In this document: in pieces, positions 52,363 to 61,754 of the stretch | Position numbering within the stretch: position 1 is the stretch's first letter | Layout of the letters: each line of letters starts with the position of its first letter | Origin: Cyclobacterium sp. | Lineage (GTDB): Bacteria > Bacteroidota > Bacteroidia > Cytophagales > Cyclobacteriaceae | Reading direction: 5' to 3' | DNA length: 64,000 nt | Assembly (NCBI RefSeq): GCF_014762705.1 | Contig: NZ_JABURL010000111.1 | Coordinates: 1-64,000, forward strand | Position numbers and translations under genes: made by a program | Notes under the pieces: model-generated | Told to the model about the DNA's origin: nothing | The model's input: the letters and a program-made list of their open reading frames with translations, nothing else | Databases searched by the model: none

Positions 52363-53550
52363 ATGAATACCGAAAGCTGGCAAGTAAAAGCAACTTTGTT
52401 GTTGGTAAGCAGTCTTACCATTATGTCGATGATCACCATCTCGGCCTCCCTTCCCGATATGACCATAGCCTTTTCTGAACTGTCCAACGGGCCTGCATTG
52501 GTAAAGCTTTCCTTATCTTTTCCTGCACTTTTTATAGCCATCATTGCAGTGTTCGCCGGCCTGGTAATCGATCGCTTTGGCAGACTCAAATTACTGGGGA
52601 TAGCGCTTGTCTTTTATGCAATTGGCGGAAGTTCAGGTTATTGGCTCGATAACCTCTACCTCATCCTTGCCGGCAGGGCTCTTCTTGGAATTTGTGTCGG
52701 TATTACCATGACCATTGTTATTACCCTTGTTGCAGATTATTACCAGGGAAAATCAAGACAAAAATTTGCCGGATTGCAAATTGCCGTGATGTCCATTGGA
52801 GGCATTGTATTCGTAACGCTGGGAGGCTTCCTGGCAGATATCAATTGGCGGATACCCTTTTTATTGTATTTTTTTTCCATACTGGTTTTACCGGCAACCT
52901 ATTTGTATCTGAAAGAACCCAAAGAAAGTATCCTTTCCCAACGATCGGATGCGGTTATAAAATCTCCTCCGATCATCTGGCTGGTGTTCTTTAATATGAT
53001 GTTGATGTGGATTATGTTTTTTATCATTCCCGTGCAAATCCCCTTTTATTTGAAAACCATTGGCGTAGAGACAAATGCCCTGATTGGAATTGCAATCGCT
53101 TCAACAACATTGTTTTCTGCGATTTCATCATTCTCCTTTTCACGTATAAAAGATAGGTTGAGCTTTCAACAGATTTTCGGCATTGGTTACCTTTTGATGG
53201 CTCTTGGATTTGCGAGTATTGCCATGGGCAACAGTTATTCCATGGTCATGGTAGGGATGCTATTGTCCGGCCTGGGCATGGGACTCATGATTCCCAATGC
53301 CAATGTATGGATAATGCAATTGGCCCCGCCTGAAATAAGAGGGAAGGAAATGGGCCGGTTGACCACTTTTTGGTTTATGGGGCAGTTTATTTCGCCCATT
53401 GTGTTGTTGCCATTTTTAAATACCTTTTCCCATTCCCAGCTATTTTTTTTGATGGCGGGTGTATTAGTGGTATTAAGTATTGGTTTTTTTAGCACCCATC
53501 TCTGGTTGTCAAAAAGCAAAAAAAATAATTTGGTTGGTCAACGTTTATGA
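52363..53550 (+). CDS. MFS transporter
   Basis: A 395-aa protein with twelve predicted helices. It opens LLLVSSLTIMSMITISASLPDMTIAFSE and has the loop 2-3 motif GLVIDRFGRLKLLG, the MFS signature GxxxDRxGR. The second half includes SRIKDRLSFQQIFGIGYLLMALGFA. It probably exports drugs or small metabolites. It follows the sulfotransferase gene across a hairpin and may be partly cotranscribed. Confidence 0.9.
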   Translation: MNTESWQVKATLLLVSSLTIMSMITISASLPDMTIAFSELSNGPALVKLSLSFPALFIAIIAVFAGLVIDRFGRLKLLGIALVFYAIGGSSGYWLDNLYLILAGRALLGICVGITMTIVITLVADYYQGKSRQKFAGLQIAVMSIGGIVFVTLGGFLADINWRIPFLLYFFSILVLPATYLYLKEPKESILSQRSDAVIKSPPIIWLVFFNMMLMWIMFFIIPVQIPFYLKTIGVETNALIGIAIASTTLFSAISSFSFSRIKDRLSFQQIFGIGYLLMALGFASIAMGNSYSMVMVGMLLSGLGMGLMIPNANVWIMQLAPPEIRGKEMGRLTTFWFMGQFISPIVLLPFLNTFSHSQLFFLMAGVLVVLSIGFFSTHLWLSKSKKNNLVGQRL

Positions 53551-54153
53551 TGGCTATGTTGCTTTGAAGAATTATCGGATAAGATTGGTTGTAGGAGCAC
53601 ACGGGACATTTTTGTGGGTCTGAATTTTATGAATCAAAGTCGTTTACGAACAAGTTCATTGTATAGATTACAGGGCAAAATCGAGAACGGTATCCTTGCA
53701 AAAGATGAACTTTTTAGGATTGTCTGCTTAAAGGTGAAATCGGTAAATGAATATATACCAAAAACAGCAATAGAAATTTACCCTGGTATATATTAGTTTG
53801 TTATTCCTGCGGATCAATGTCACCGTTTTGTCCGCTTATTTCAATTTTTCTCCATGGGCCCGACATTTTACCTGTATTTCAAATCCTTATTGATCCCCGG
53901 AGTTTTAGTTGAAAAGAACGTGATCGTTACCCTTTTTTCCTATCTTTATCAATTGCTTCTTAATTTCACACTTTCATACCTAACAAAACTGATCGTAAGG
54001 GGTATGGATAGTGCGATTTTAAATGAAAACTGCCCATTTATATCCATTACTGTTCCCAAATAGGGGTCTTCTGTTACTATTGTTGCTCCAGGAAGGGGAT
54101 ATCCTAATGGGTCTCGGACAGTACCCTTCCAGAGGCCATATGAGTAGCTCGCA
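53551..54153. other. 603-bp region without a clear gene
   Basis: Several 60-90 codon frames lack support. One (53854-54063, MGPTFYLYFKSLLIPGVLVEKN..) has a helix like the membrane part of 7TM AraC regulators and might be a relic. It is part of the decayed stretch that includes the BlaR1 remnant. Confidence 0.3.
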
Positions 54154-54519
54154 TCAACAACAAGTTGGCCGTTTGGTTAATGGTTTGTTCACCATAATTA
54201 GTCGGTTTTTAAAAGAGGAAGATGCCATGGAAATCGCCCAGGCAACCTGCTGGGTTCGAACAGTTAGTTCCAATAGTAATTTTTTGTAGGCCTTCGTTTG
54301 AGTCGTATGTTGCACCTTTTGGTCTGCCAGGTATTCATGGTTCAGTACCATGGCTTTTTTTACCAGATAAACTATGGGATTAAACCAGCAAATAACCGTC
54401 AAAAACTCCATTAGGATCAGGTCAAGATGGTGTTTTTCCCTAATATGAACCAATTCATGCTCAAGGATCATCGCTGGTTTTTTCATTGGCTTCGTGTATT
54501 TCGATAAACCGCAAGGCAT
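54154..54519 (-). pseudogene. BlaR1/M56 metalloprotease core remnant
   Basis: The 121 residues contain ILEHELVHIREKHHLDLILMEFLTVICWFNPIVYLVKKAMVLNHEYLADQKV, an M56 core with HELVH and NHEYLAD ligands, plus ..AYKKLLLELTV. The first three membrane helices and the C-terminal sensor are missing, and no BlaI gene adjoins it. Not functional as a sensor. Confidence 0.7.
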
Positions 54520-54858
54520 GTGAAGCGTGTTTCTTATGGTTTCTGTGCGAAGATCAACCCTTGCCTTAGTTAGGCCAGCCTCTATTTCAGTTCTTTCCTG
54601 CTATTGGGCAGGTGGAATATACAGGTAAAAACCATATTCCGTTGAGATATATAATTTCTAAGCTAAGCCTTCATAGGTGGTTAAAAATAAAAATTGTCCG
54701 GAGTCAACGTAAGGTTTGAATCAGTAATCGGCCTTGGGTCACCCAAATATGGTTTTTGGAATGTGATTTGCACTAATTGTTATCGATTGCCCAAGAGATG
54801 GTGCTTAAAACAATTCATTTTACATTGTTTTAAATAAGAACTAAAAAACTTAGCAAAC
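54520..54858. other. 339-bp intergenic region with a small dyad
   Basis: Contains AAAACAAT...ATTGTTTT, an 8-bp inverted repeat at 54807-54831 about 28 bp upstream of the PPOX start. It could be a regulator site for that gene. Nothing else recognised. Confidence 0.35.
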
Positions 54859-55359
54859 ATGTCAAGCCCGGAACACAAAAAATTAATTTGGGACCTTATC
54901 AAAGATATAAAAGTAGGAATGCTCGTCACTCAAGACGAAAATGAAGACGGAGTTATGAGGGCTCGTCCAATGAGTCTCGTGCAGGATGCGTATGACGGGA
55001 GCTTATTTTTTTATACACCGAAAAGTGATGCCAAAGCCTTTGAGATAGAGCAAGACAGGGATATCTGTCTGACCTTTAGCAACCCTAAAGACAATGTGTA
55101 TGTTTCTCTTTCTGGTAAAGCCAGGATTTCTGAAGATCAGAATTTAATCGATCGGTATTGGAATCCATGGGTAGCTGCCTGGTTTAAAAATGGGAAAAAA
55201 GACCCCGACTTGGGAATGCTTGTGGTAAAAATTAACAAAGGCGAGCACTGGGATTCAAAAAATAACAAGCTGGTCCAGCTTTTTGAGATTGCCAAATCAA
55301 ACCTGATTAAGTCGGAAATCCCCAATTTGGGTGAGAATGAAAAATTTGGAACGGAATAG
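54859..55359 (+). CDS. pyridoxamine 5'-phosphate oxidase family (general stress) protein
   Basis: A 166-aa flavin-binding split-barrel protein: LIWDLIKDIKVGMLVTQDENEDGVMRARPMSLVQDAYDGSLFFYTPKSDAKAFEIEQDRDICLTFSNPKDNVYVSLSGKARISEDQNLIDRYWNPWVAAWFKNGKKDPDLGMLVVKINKGEHWDSKNNKL. This is the general-stress-protein-26 subgroup, which binds FMN or FAD. The reaction is unknown; a redox role under stress is likely. It is monocistronic. Confidence 0.9.
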   Translation: MSSPEHKKLIWDLIKDIKVGMLVTQDENEDGVMRARPMSLVQDAYDGSLFFYTPKSDAKAFEIEQDRDICLTFSNPKDNVYVSLSGKARISEDQNLIDRYWNPWVAAWFKNGKKDPDLGMLVVKINKGEHWDSKNNKLVQLFEIAKSNLIKSEIPNLGENEKFGTE

Positions 55360-55380
55360 CAATGAGATACTCACAGGTAT

Positions 55381-55416
55381 AACAAAGCCTTTGGAATGAT
55401 TTCCTGAGGCTTTGTT
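55381..55416 (+). terminator. hairpin after the PPOX gene
   Basis: AACAAAGCCT and AGGCTTTGTT are perfect 10-bp arms with a 16-nt loop, 21 bp after the stop codon. There is no long T run, so termination may be imperfect. Confidence 0.5.
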
Positions 55417-55711
55417 GTTCCACAAAATGGGTATTGGAAATTTTCCGCCCTATGAGGGTAAATAATCAATTTTTTTATCCTTTCTTTCAATTCTTTAAAT
55501 TAGCGCCCATTCATATTTTGAATATTACCGGCCGTTGGTTACTCTCAACCAGGTGTAACCTGTATGGTTTTTTTACAAAAAAATTACGCTTCAGCCTTGG
55601 TAGGATTCGTTAACTCTGGCGTATTATTTATTGGGGTGCACATTGGTGAGGATTTCCTTAGCCAAGAACATAAAAACACGATTCAAATACCAACGAAATT
55701 ACTTTTACCTC

Positions 55712-58051
55712 ATGGAAAATAAACTCACCATTTGGCTTTTGTGCATGATTTCGACCACATTACTGTCTTGCTCAGCCGAAGACCAAAAAACCCTGGACTT
55801 CTCGGAGGCTATCATTCTTATTTCGCCCCAAATCAACTCACCCTTGAAGGAAACTGCCGGAACTATTCTTGTCGAAGAAATCGAAAAACGCACCGGAACT
55901 TCGCTGAAAGTGAGCCGTGAATGGGATTCAAATACCCGCATTGCCCTGGTCCTGGCTTCAGATACCAGCCTCTTTGGAAAAGCCATTCCTTTCCGGAAGG
56001 GCTCCGGTGCTCCGGAACGGCAAAAAGAAGGTTATCGGATCTTTCATGAATCCAGCGAGGCAGGGAACACCCTGTGGGTGATAGGCGCAGGTGCCCGGGG
56101 AGTCCTTTATGGGATTGGCAAACTGCTACGAACAGCCCGACTGAGCAAGGGAAAAATCAGTTTGGATGAAGGCTTTGATTTTTCTGAATCCCCTCAATAT
56201 GCGCTTCGCGGCCACCAGTTTGGTTACCGGAATACCGCCAACTCCTGGGATGCCTGGACAGTGGAGCAATTTGACCAGCATTTCAGGGAACAGGTGCTCT
56301 TTGGAGCCAATGCGTTTGAAAACATTCCCTTTCAGAAAATGAATTCCAGCCCACACTTTAAGGTGGACCCGCAAGTAATGGAAGTGGAGTTGAGCAAAAT
56401 TTGTGAAAAATACGGTGCTGATTATTGGGTTTGGACACCGGCGCCCCGGGACCTGACTGAAGCAGGCGCCCATCAGGAGGGTTTGGAGACACAGGAGGCC
56501 TTTTTTGCCAAATGCCCCCGTTTGGATGCGGTATTTGTCCCAGGTGGAGACCCGGGCGAAAACCATCCGTCCGATCTGATACCCTACCTGGAGGATCTGT
56601 CAAAGGTTTTGAAGGAATACCATCCGGAAGCCGGCATTTGGGTTTCCTTACAGGGTTTTAACAAAGAGAAGGTAACCTATTTTTTTGATTACCTGGAAAA
56701 GAATAGCCCGGATTGGTTAAAGGGCTTGGTTTATGGCCCCAGTAGTCCTCCCATAGCCCTTGAACGGGAGCTTTTGCCGGAAAAATATATGCACAGATTT
56801 TATCCCGATATTACCCATACCATTCGCTGTCATTATCCCGTGGAAAACTGGGATCAGGCCTTCGCCCTGACCCTGGGAAGGGAACCCTGCAACCCTCAGC
56901 CAGAAATGTACACAAGGCTTTTTCAAAGGGACAGCCCTTATACCGATGGTTTTATTACTTATTCCGATGGTACCCACGACGATGTTAACAAGGTTATATG
57001 GAGCCAGTTGGGTTGGGATCCGGGAAAAGCCCCTCCCACCATCGTTTCGGAGTATACCCGCTTCTACTTTGGTCATGAGGTAGGAGAGGAGGCCGCAAGG
57101 GGTATATTCGCCTTGGAAGAAAATTGGGATGGTCCCATTTTGGAGAATCCAGCTATAGAAAAAACCCTGGCCTTGTGGAAAAGGATGGAAGCTGCTAACC
57201 CCCAGCTGTCCGGTAACTGGCGCTGGCAGCAATTGCTGATGCGGGCCTATTACGATGCCTATATACGGGACCGGCTGGCCTTCGAAAAAAGTCTGGAGGC
57301 TGAAGCCTACGAAATCCTGGCCGAGGCAGATTCCATTGGAGCTGATCAGGCCATGTACAAAGCCCTGCAACAACTGCAAAAAGCAGATACAGACCCCGTT
57401 TCTCAGGAACTAAAGGAAAAAGTGTTGGCCTATGCTGAAATGCTATTCAAAAGCATAGGCGCACAGAGCAGTGTGGAAAAGTACCAGGCAAGCGGTGCAG
57501 AAAGGGGTGCGATTTTAGATTTTATTGATTACCCGCTCAACAACCGCTGGTGGCTGGAAGACGAGTTTGATAAAATACGCAATTTTGGATCTGAAGCAGA
57601 AAAATTGGCTCGGTTGGACTTTATCCGAAGCTATGAATCACCGGGAGAAGGCAGTTTTTACGACAATATTTCAAGTGCAGATGCGCGGCATGTAACCTCC
57701 AAAACCGATGATGCCATCGACTTTTTATGGGAAAGCAACGGGATCAGCCGCAAGCGGCTTTCTACGCAGCTCTTTCAGTTTACTCCCACCCTGGACTACG
57801 ATGAGCTGGATCCTGAATCCGATTACCTGATCCGGGTATCAGGCTTTGGTGAAGCCCTTTTGCGGGCCAATGGACAACGGCTTACACCTACCAGGTACGA
57901 GAAGGGCTATGAGGAATTTAAGGAATTCCCAATTCCCAGGGAGCTGATCAGCGAAGGCAAACTAAAAATCAGTTTTGACAAACCCGATGAGGAGCACCTG
58001 AATTGGAGGCAGCAGTCGCGGGTAACCGACGTTTGGGTTATCAAACAATAA
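55712..58051 (+). CDS. large lipoprotein, alpha-glucuronidase/GH20-type catalytic barrel
   Basis: The ATG at 55712 gives a lipoprotein signal (MENKLTIWLLCMISTTLLSC); the track adds 27 unrelated residues. The first ~130 residues form an alpha/beta N-terminal domain like those of GH67/GH20/GH84 enzymes (LVEEIEKRTGTSLKVSREWDSNTRIALVLASD, AGARGVLYGIGKLLRTARL). A (beta/alpha)8 barrel follows: YALRGHQFGYRNTANSWDAWT, ICEKYGADYWVWTPAPRDLTEAG, DAVFVPGGDPGENHPSDLIPYL. A helical region and a C-terminal beta domain end it. It is probably a surface-exposed exo-glycosidase. The exact family and substrate are not clear. Confidence 0.65.
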   Translation: MENKLTIWLLCMISTTLLSCSAEDQKTLDFSEAIILISPQINSPLKETAGTILVEEIEKRTGTSLKVSREWDSNTRIALVLASDTSLFGKAIPFRKGSGAPERQKEGYRIFHESSEAGNTLWVIGAGARGVLYGIGKLLRTARLSKGKISLDEGFDFSESPQYALRGHQFGYRNTANSWDAWTVEQFDQHFREQVLFGANAFENIPFQKMNSSPHFKVDPQVMEVELSKICEKYGADYWVWTPAPRDLTEAGAHQEGLETQEAFFAKCPRLDAVFVPGGDPGENHPSDLIPYLEDLSKVLKEYHPEAGIWVSLQGFNKEKVTYFFDYLEKNSPDWLKGLVYGPSSPPIALERELLPEKYMHRFYPDITHTIRCHYPVENWDQAFALTLGREPCNPQPEMYTRLFQRDSPYTDGFITYSDGTHDDVNKVIWSQLGWDPGKAPPTIVSEYTRFYFGHEVGEEAARGIFALEENWDGPILENPAIEKTLALWKRMEAANPQLSGNWRWQQLLMRAYYDAYIRDRLAFEKSLEAEAYEILAEADSIGADQAMYKALQQLQKADTDPVSQELKEKVLAYAEMLFKSIGAQSSVEKYQASGAERGAILDFIDYPLNNRWWLEDEFDKIRNFGSEAEKLARLDFIRSYESPGEGSFYDNISSADARHVTSKTDDAIDFLWESNGISRKRLSTQLFQFTPTLDYDELDPESDYLIRVSGFGEALLRANGQRLTPTRYEKGYEEFKEFPIPRELISEGKLKISFDKPDEEHLNWRQQSRVTDVWVIKQ

Positions 58052-58699
58052 ATGGTAAGTCAACCTTTCCATATGCAGAAGCAAACAAGGAAATAGAATG
58101 GCTACCTGAAAATTGGAAGGATTGGAGGAAAAAGCAGTTCAACAGACTTATTGTTAATTCGGGGTACATAAAGTTTCTGATTACAAGGGTTTTATGATCC
58201 TAAACCCTTAATTTGATCTGGAAATAAATTCAGTAAGGGTACAAGGTCGTATATACACAACTCCACCTTCAAAAAGTAGCTCTATACAACAACATATAAA
58301 AACAATTCTTAAATCAGTCTCAACCTGAAACTCCGTTCTCCCTTGCTCAGCGGATTTTCCTGCGGACCCTCACGGTCTCCAGCTCAGGCTGTTTTTATAA
58401 GAGACGTACGTGATGGTTCTCAAAGAATAGATTCCAAAACCGATAATGAGTACATATTATAATCCAATAAACAATTTTGAGCAAAAAATGAGGCCTTTTA
58501 TTTTTTATTTAGTACGCTGTTGAAATTCATCTTGCTAAATTTAGGGTGATTTATCCGTTGCGAAAATTTATTCGCACCTGGGAGTTCCGTCACTTTCAAC
58601 AAATGTAAACAATGATGTTGCCTGCTGATAAAAAAATGAGATTTGCTTTTAATTCTTTACAGATTTCATCTGAACCCTGACAACCCATAAAACAAAATA
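58052..58699. other. 648-bp intergenic region, nothing recognised
   Basis: AT-rich with a GC-richer patch at 58320-58400. No plausible ORF; the 64-codon frame at 58003-58197 overlaps the upstream gene and is unsupported. Confidence 0.35.
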
Positions 58700-59241
58700 A
58701 TGAATCTGGTTAAAGGCATTCCCAAACTTGTTAAGGCTGGTGTGATTTCACAGGAAACAACAGGCAAAATCCGGGATTATTATGGGGAAAAAGGAGGACA
58801 GTCAAACCATCACCTGTTTGTCGTTTTTGGGATTATAGGTGCCCCATTGGTTGGACTTGGAATAATCTTATTACTTGCCCACAATTGGGATGAATTTTCA
58901 CGAACCGCAAAAACATGTTTGGCCTTTCTTCCACTGCTCATTGGACAGGTACTGTGTGGGTTCGTGTTAATTAAAAAACAAGAAAGTGTTGCATGGAGAG
59001 AAAGCAGTACGGCTTTTTTGTTTCTTGCTGTTGGAGCAAGCATTTCGCTCGTTAGCCAAATATACCACATGCCGGGAGATCTGGGCTTATTCCTGCTCAC
59101 CTAGATGCTGCTTTAGTGGTTTGTAGATTCTTTGATACAAATTTAAGTTTTATCATAAGAGGGGGGCTATTTGTTTCCGTGGGCATTGGCTTTATGGCAA
59201 CAAATTTCTGGATGCTCAAAAGGAGAAAATCAAATGGCTAA
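58700..59241 (+). pseudogene. DUF2157 membrane protein with an internal deletion
   Basis: The first 134 codons are a normal DUF2157 N-terminus (GIPKLVKAGVISQETTGKIRDYYGEKG.., helices GIIGAPLVGLGIILLLAHNWDEF, YHMPGDLGLFLLT) ending at TAG 59102. From 59104 another frame carries a normal DUF2157 C-terminus: DAALVVCRFFDTNLSFIIRGGLFVSVGIGFMATNFWMLKRRKSNG, then stop. The middle of the protein (usually more than 100 residues) is missing, so the gene was inactivated by an internal, frame-changing deletion. It overlaps the start of the next gene. Confidence 0.85.
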
Positions 59242-59800
59242 CAAAAAGATAGTATTGCCTGTATTTGTTTTGATTGCCCTCTTGCAGCTTTATTTGCCGG
59301 CCAAAATGATACTTGATAGGGAAGACATATTGCATAAGGGGAAGGAATATAAATTCAAAACCCAGCCAATTGATCCCAATGACCCATTTAGAGGAAAATT
59401 CATAGCCCTCTACTAGGAAGAGGCGGTGATTTCGATTCAAAATGAAGCGGATTGGCTGCTTGGTGAATCGGTTTTTATGCTGCTGACAACTGACAAGGAA
59501 GGATTTGCAAAAGCGCATGGAGTATCAAAGGAATACCCGGCTAAAAATCAGGACTTTTTGAAAGCTAAGGTGAATTACGTTTCAGATAATGGTGCCAATA
59601 AGCTGAGTATTGACTACCCATTCGACAGGTAATACATGGAAGAATCTAAGGCGAATGATGCTGAATTGGCCTACCTCGAATCACAAGTAGACTCAACCCA
59701 GGCAGCATATGCGGTAGTTAGAATCAAAGAGGGTGAAGCGGTTTTAAAAGAGGAGTTGATTAATGGAGTCACTATACGGGAAATTGTGATAGATAAGTAG
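59234..59800 (+). pseudogene. GDYXXLXY family gene with two in-frame stops
   Basis: The frame reads MANKKIVLPVFVLIALLQLYLPAKMILDREDILHKGKEYKFKTQPIDPNDPFRGKFIALY, TAG (59414), EEAVISIQNEADWLLGESVFMLLTTDKEGFAKAHGVSKEYPAKNQDFLKAKVNYVSDNGANKLSIDYPFDR, TAA (59630), YMEESKANDAELAYLESQ.. to TAG at 59798. Together it is a full GDYXXLXY protein. Each stop is one change from TAT/TAC (Tyr). It normally follows DUF2157, as here, so the whole operon has decayed. Confidence 0.85.
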
Positions 59801-60100
59801 AAAAATCAAAAATAGTCTTTTGCCGGCGATAGACTTCCTTTTGGCAGGAGGTTGGTTTGTGATCTAAACCTAATAATCAATTTTTAACAAATCAATAAAA
59901 GGAAAATCAAAAAGGTGTTCACTTTGCAATGTAGAATCAATCCCCCAACGGCAAACCGGTAATTTTATCAAGGCTTTTTCTTGGATCCAAAGGCATTTTT
60001 GATATATATATATATACTATAGGGAAATGGTTGAATATCACCTTTTTGGGAAATTTTATTTAGTTTTGGATTATTCAATATTTATTTTTAACGCATAATT
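59801..60100. other. 300-bp intergenic region with a short TA repeat
   Basis: Contains ATATATATATATATATA at about 60002-60016 and otherwise AT-rich DNA before the DUF4231 gene. No gene seen. Confidence 0.35.
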
Positions 60101-60580
60101 ATGGATACTAATCAACTAATGGAAATTCAAAATTACTTTTCCAATAAGCAGAGGGATTGTCTTATTCAAAAAGCCGCCTACGAAAAATGGTTAAATGTTA
60201 TCACTCCATTCAGGTGGTTTGCCATTATTATAGGGGTGGTTTTGCCTGCCTTTTTGGGTGTAACTATTTTTGTTGATAGTGGATGGGTAAATCCAGATAA
60301 TTGGAAGATAATTTGTTCTACGATATTGTTACTTTCTTCCATTGTTTCAGGTTTACATACCGGCCTTCAATTTGACAGTCACCAACAGGAGTGTGTAAGG
60401 TTGAGCAAGCAATATGAATCACTGGCGCATAAATTTGAACTTGCCCGTATTGCCCACAATGATGAAATATATTCCCAAAAAAAGAACCTGAGTGAGAAAT
60501 ATACAGACTTAATAGAAAACACCCTCACTACACCGGCGAATTGGTGTCTGAGGCGTGCAAAAAAAGAGGCGGCACTGTAA
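60101..60580 (+). CDS. DUF4231/SLATT-like two-helix membrane protein
   Basis: A 159-aa protein: an N-terminal helix with charged residues, two adjacent membrane helices (FRWFAIIIGVVLPAFLGVTIFV and IICSTILLLSSIVSGLHTGLQF), and a long C-terminal amphipathic helix (SHQQECVRLSKQYESLAHKFELARIAHNDEI..). This matches DUF4231/SLATT-type proteins, some of which occur in nucleotide-signalling or conflict systems as membrane effectors. Here it is alone, so no system can be named. It lies 2.2 kb upstream of the eCIS sheath gene. Confidence 0.7.
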   Translation: MDTNQLMEIQNYFSNKQRDCLIQKAAYEKWLNVITPFRWFAIIIGVVLPAFLGVTIFVDSGWVNPDNWKIICSTILLLSSIVSGLHTGLQFDSHQQECVRLSKQYESLAHKFELARIAHNDEIYSQKKNLSEKYTDLIENTLTTPANWCLRRAKKEAAL

Positions 60581-60904
60581 AACTATGGCCTATGCAGGAA
60601 CTAAGAACAATTCATGGTAAATCCACCATTCTTACGCAGTTCCAAACATGTACAGCGGTTGGGTGCTGGAAAAAAGCAGGAGGACTAGGGAAAATATGCT
60701 GTTAAGCCGATATTTTATTCAGCCCTAAACCAGAAAATGGCTGATCCCCGGGGATTTATCATCCTAAATGTTTAATTTGGAGTTCGGGAATAAAATCAAA
60801 GGAGGAAACAAGGTACATAAACCCCCAATTTCACCTCCAGAATCTAACTGAATTAAAATATTGGCAACAAGCTGAAAAAAATTATAACAAAAATAAAAAT
60901 TGAT
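60581..60904. other. 324-bp intergenic region, nothing recognised
   Basis: AT-rich toward 60904, with no plausible ORF or hairpin. Confidence 0.35.
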
Positions 60905-61258
60905 TTGCGAAGAATTGTTCCAAATATTTATTCAAACGACATAGAAAAAAGCAAGCATTTCTATACTGAATTTTTAGGAATGGACCTGGCGATGGATATG
61001 GATTGGATTTTAACTTTTGTATCAAAAGAAAATGAAACCGCACAAATATCAATTTTCAGTAACGACAACAACAAACCTTTAGATAATTCGGCAATATTTT
61101 TATCAATTGAAGTTTCGGATGTTGACAATTTATATGAAAGAGCCAAAAGCCAAAATATTGAAATAGTCTACCCTATCACAAACGAAAATTGGGGAGTTAA
61201 ACGCTTTTTTGTAAAAGACCCCAATGGAATAACAATTAATTTATTAACCCATACTTAA
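60905..61258 (+). CDS. VOC family protein (TTG start)
   Basis: A 117-aa VOC protein: RRIVPNIYSNDIEKSKHFYTEFLGMDLAMDMDWILTFVSKENETAQISIFSNDNNKPLDNSAIFLSIEVSDVDNLYERAKSQNIEIVYPITNENWGVKRFFVKDPNGITINLLTHT. The start is TTG at 60905; no ATG is available at the normal position, so this is an alternative or mutated start. It lies 18 bp before a second VOC gene, and the two are probably cotranscribed. Confidence 0.85.
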   Translation: MRRIVPNIYSNDIEKSKHFYTEFLGMDLAMDMDWILTFVSKENETAQISIFSNDNNKPLDNSAIFLSIEVSDVDNLYERAKSQNIEIVYPITNENWGVKRFFVKDPNGITINLLTHT

Positions 61259-61276
61259 TAAAAAAATTACATCAAT

Positions 61277-61693
61277 ATGAAACCGAAAAATATTTGGGCA
61301 AATCTTGGAGTAAAAGACATCGATAGGACACGAGAATTTTACCTGTCATTAGGGTTTAAGTTAAATGGCAATCCGACAGAAAATCTTGTAAGCTTTTTGT
61401 TTGGTAGTGGTGATTTTGTAATTCACTTTTTTGAAAAGGAAAAATTAAAAACAAGTCTAGAAGGGGAAATATCTGATTTGAGTCAAGGGAATGAAATTAT
61501 GTTTTCCCTTTCCGCTGAAAGTAAGGATGAATTTGACACTTGGATAAATGAAATAGAAAAAGCTGGTGGAACTATTTTATTTGACTCCAACAAAAACAGG
61601 AAAGAATTTTACGATAAAAATGGATTCTACGTGTGCGTTTTCACCGATCCAGACGGTCACAAATTCAATCTGCTTTACAGCGACAATATGTAG
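61277..61693 (+). CDS. VOC / bleomycin-resistance-like protein
   Basis: A 138-aa VOC protein: KPKNIWANLGVKDIDRTREFYLSLGFKLNGNPTENLVSFLFGSGDFVIHFFEKEKLK.., ending YDKNGFYVCVFTDPDGHKFNLLYSDNM. Paired with the VOC gene immediately upstream. The substrate is unknown. Confidence 0.88.
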   Translation: MKPKNIWANLGVKDIDRTREFYLSLGFKLNGNPTENLVSFLFGSGDFVIHFFEKEKLKTSLEGEISDLSQGNEIMFSLSAESKDEFDTWINEIEKAGGTILFDSNKNRKEFYDKNGFYVCVFTDPDGHKFNLLYSDNM

Positions 61694-61754
61694 AAGTAAA
61701 AAAAGTCAATTGCCAATATCCAAGCATGCTGACCGTTTGAACGGCCACCTCTGA

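Noticed and set aside
53614-53796. 60-codon ORF after the MFS gene
   Set aside because: No family, no upstream signal, inside a decayed stretch.
54023-54289. 88-codon plus-strand ORF
   Set aside because: Antisense to the BlaR1 remnant and low-complexity.
56717-57379. 220-codon minus-strand ORF
   Set aside because: Antisense shadow of the large GH-like lipoprotein gene.
41598-59632. stop-codon reassignment as the cause of the in-frame stops
   Set aside because: TAA, TAG and TGA all occur as interruptions while all three also end normal genes, so recoding is unlikely; mutation or sequencing error fits better.
60002-60016. (TA)n run as a possible tandem repeat or CRISPR-like element
   Set aside because: Too short, no spacers; ordinary AT microsatellite.
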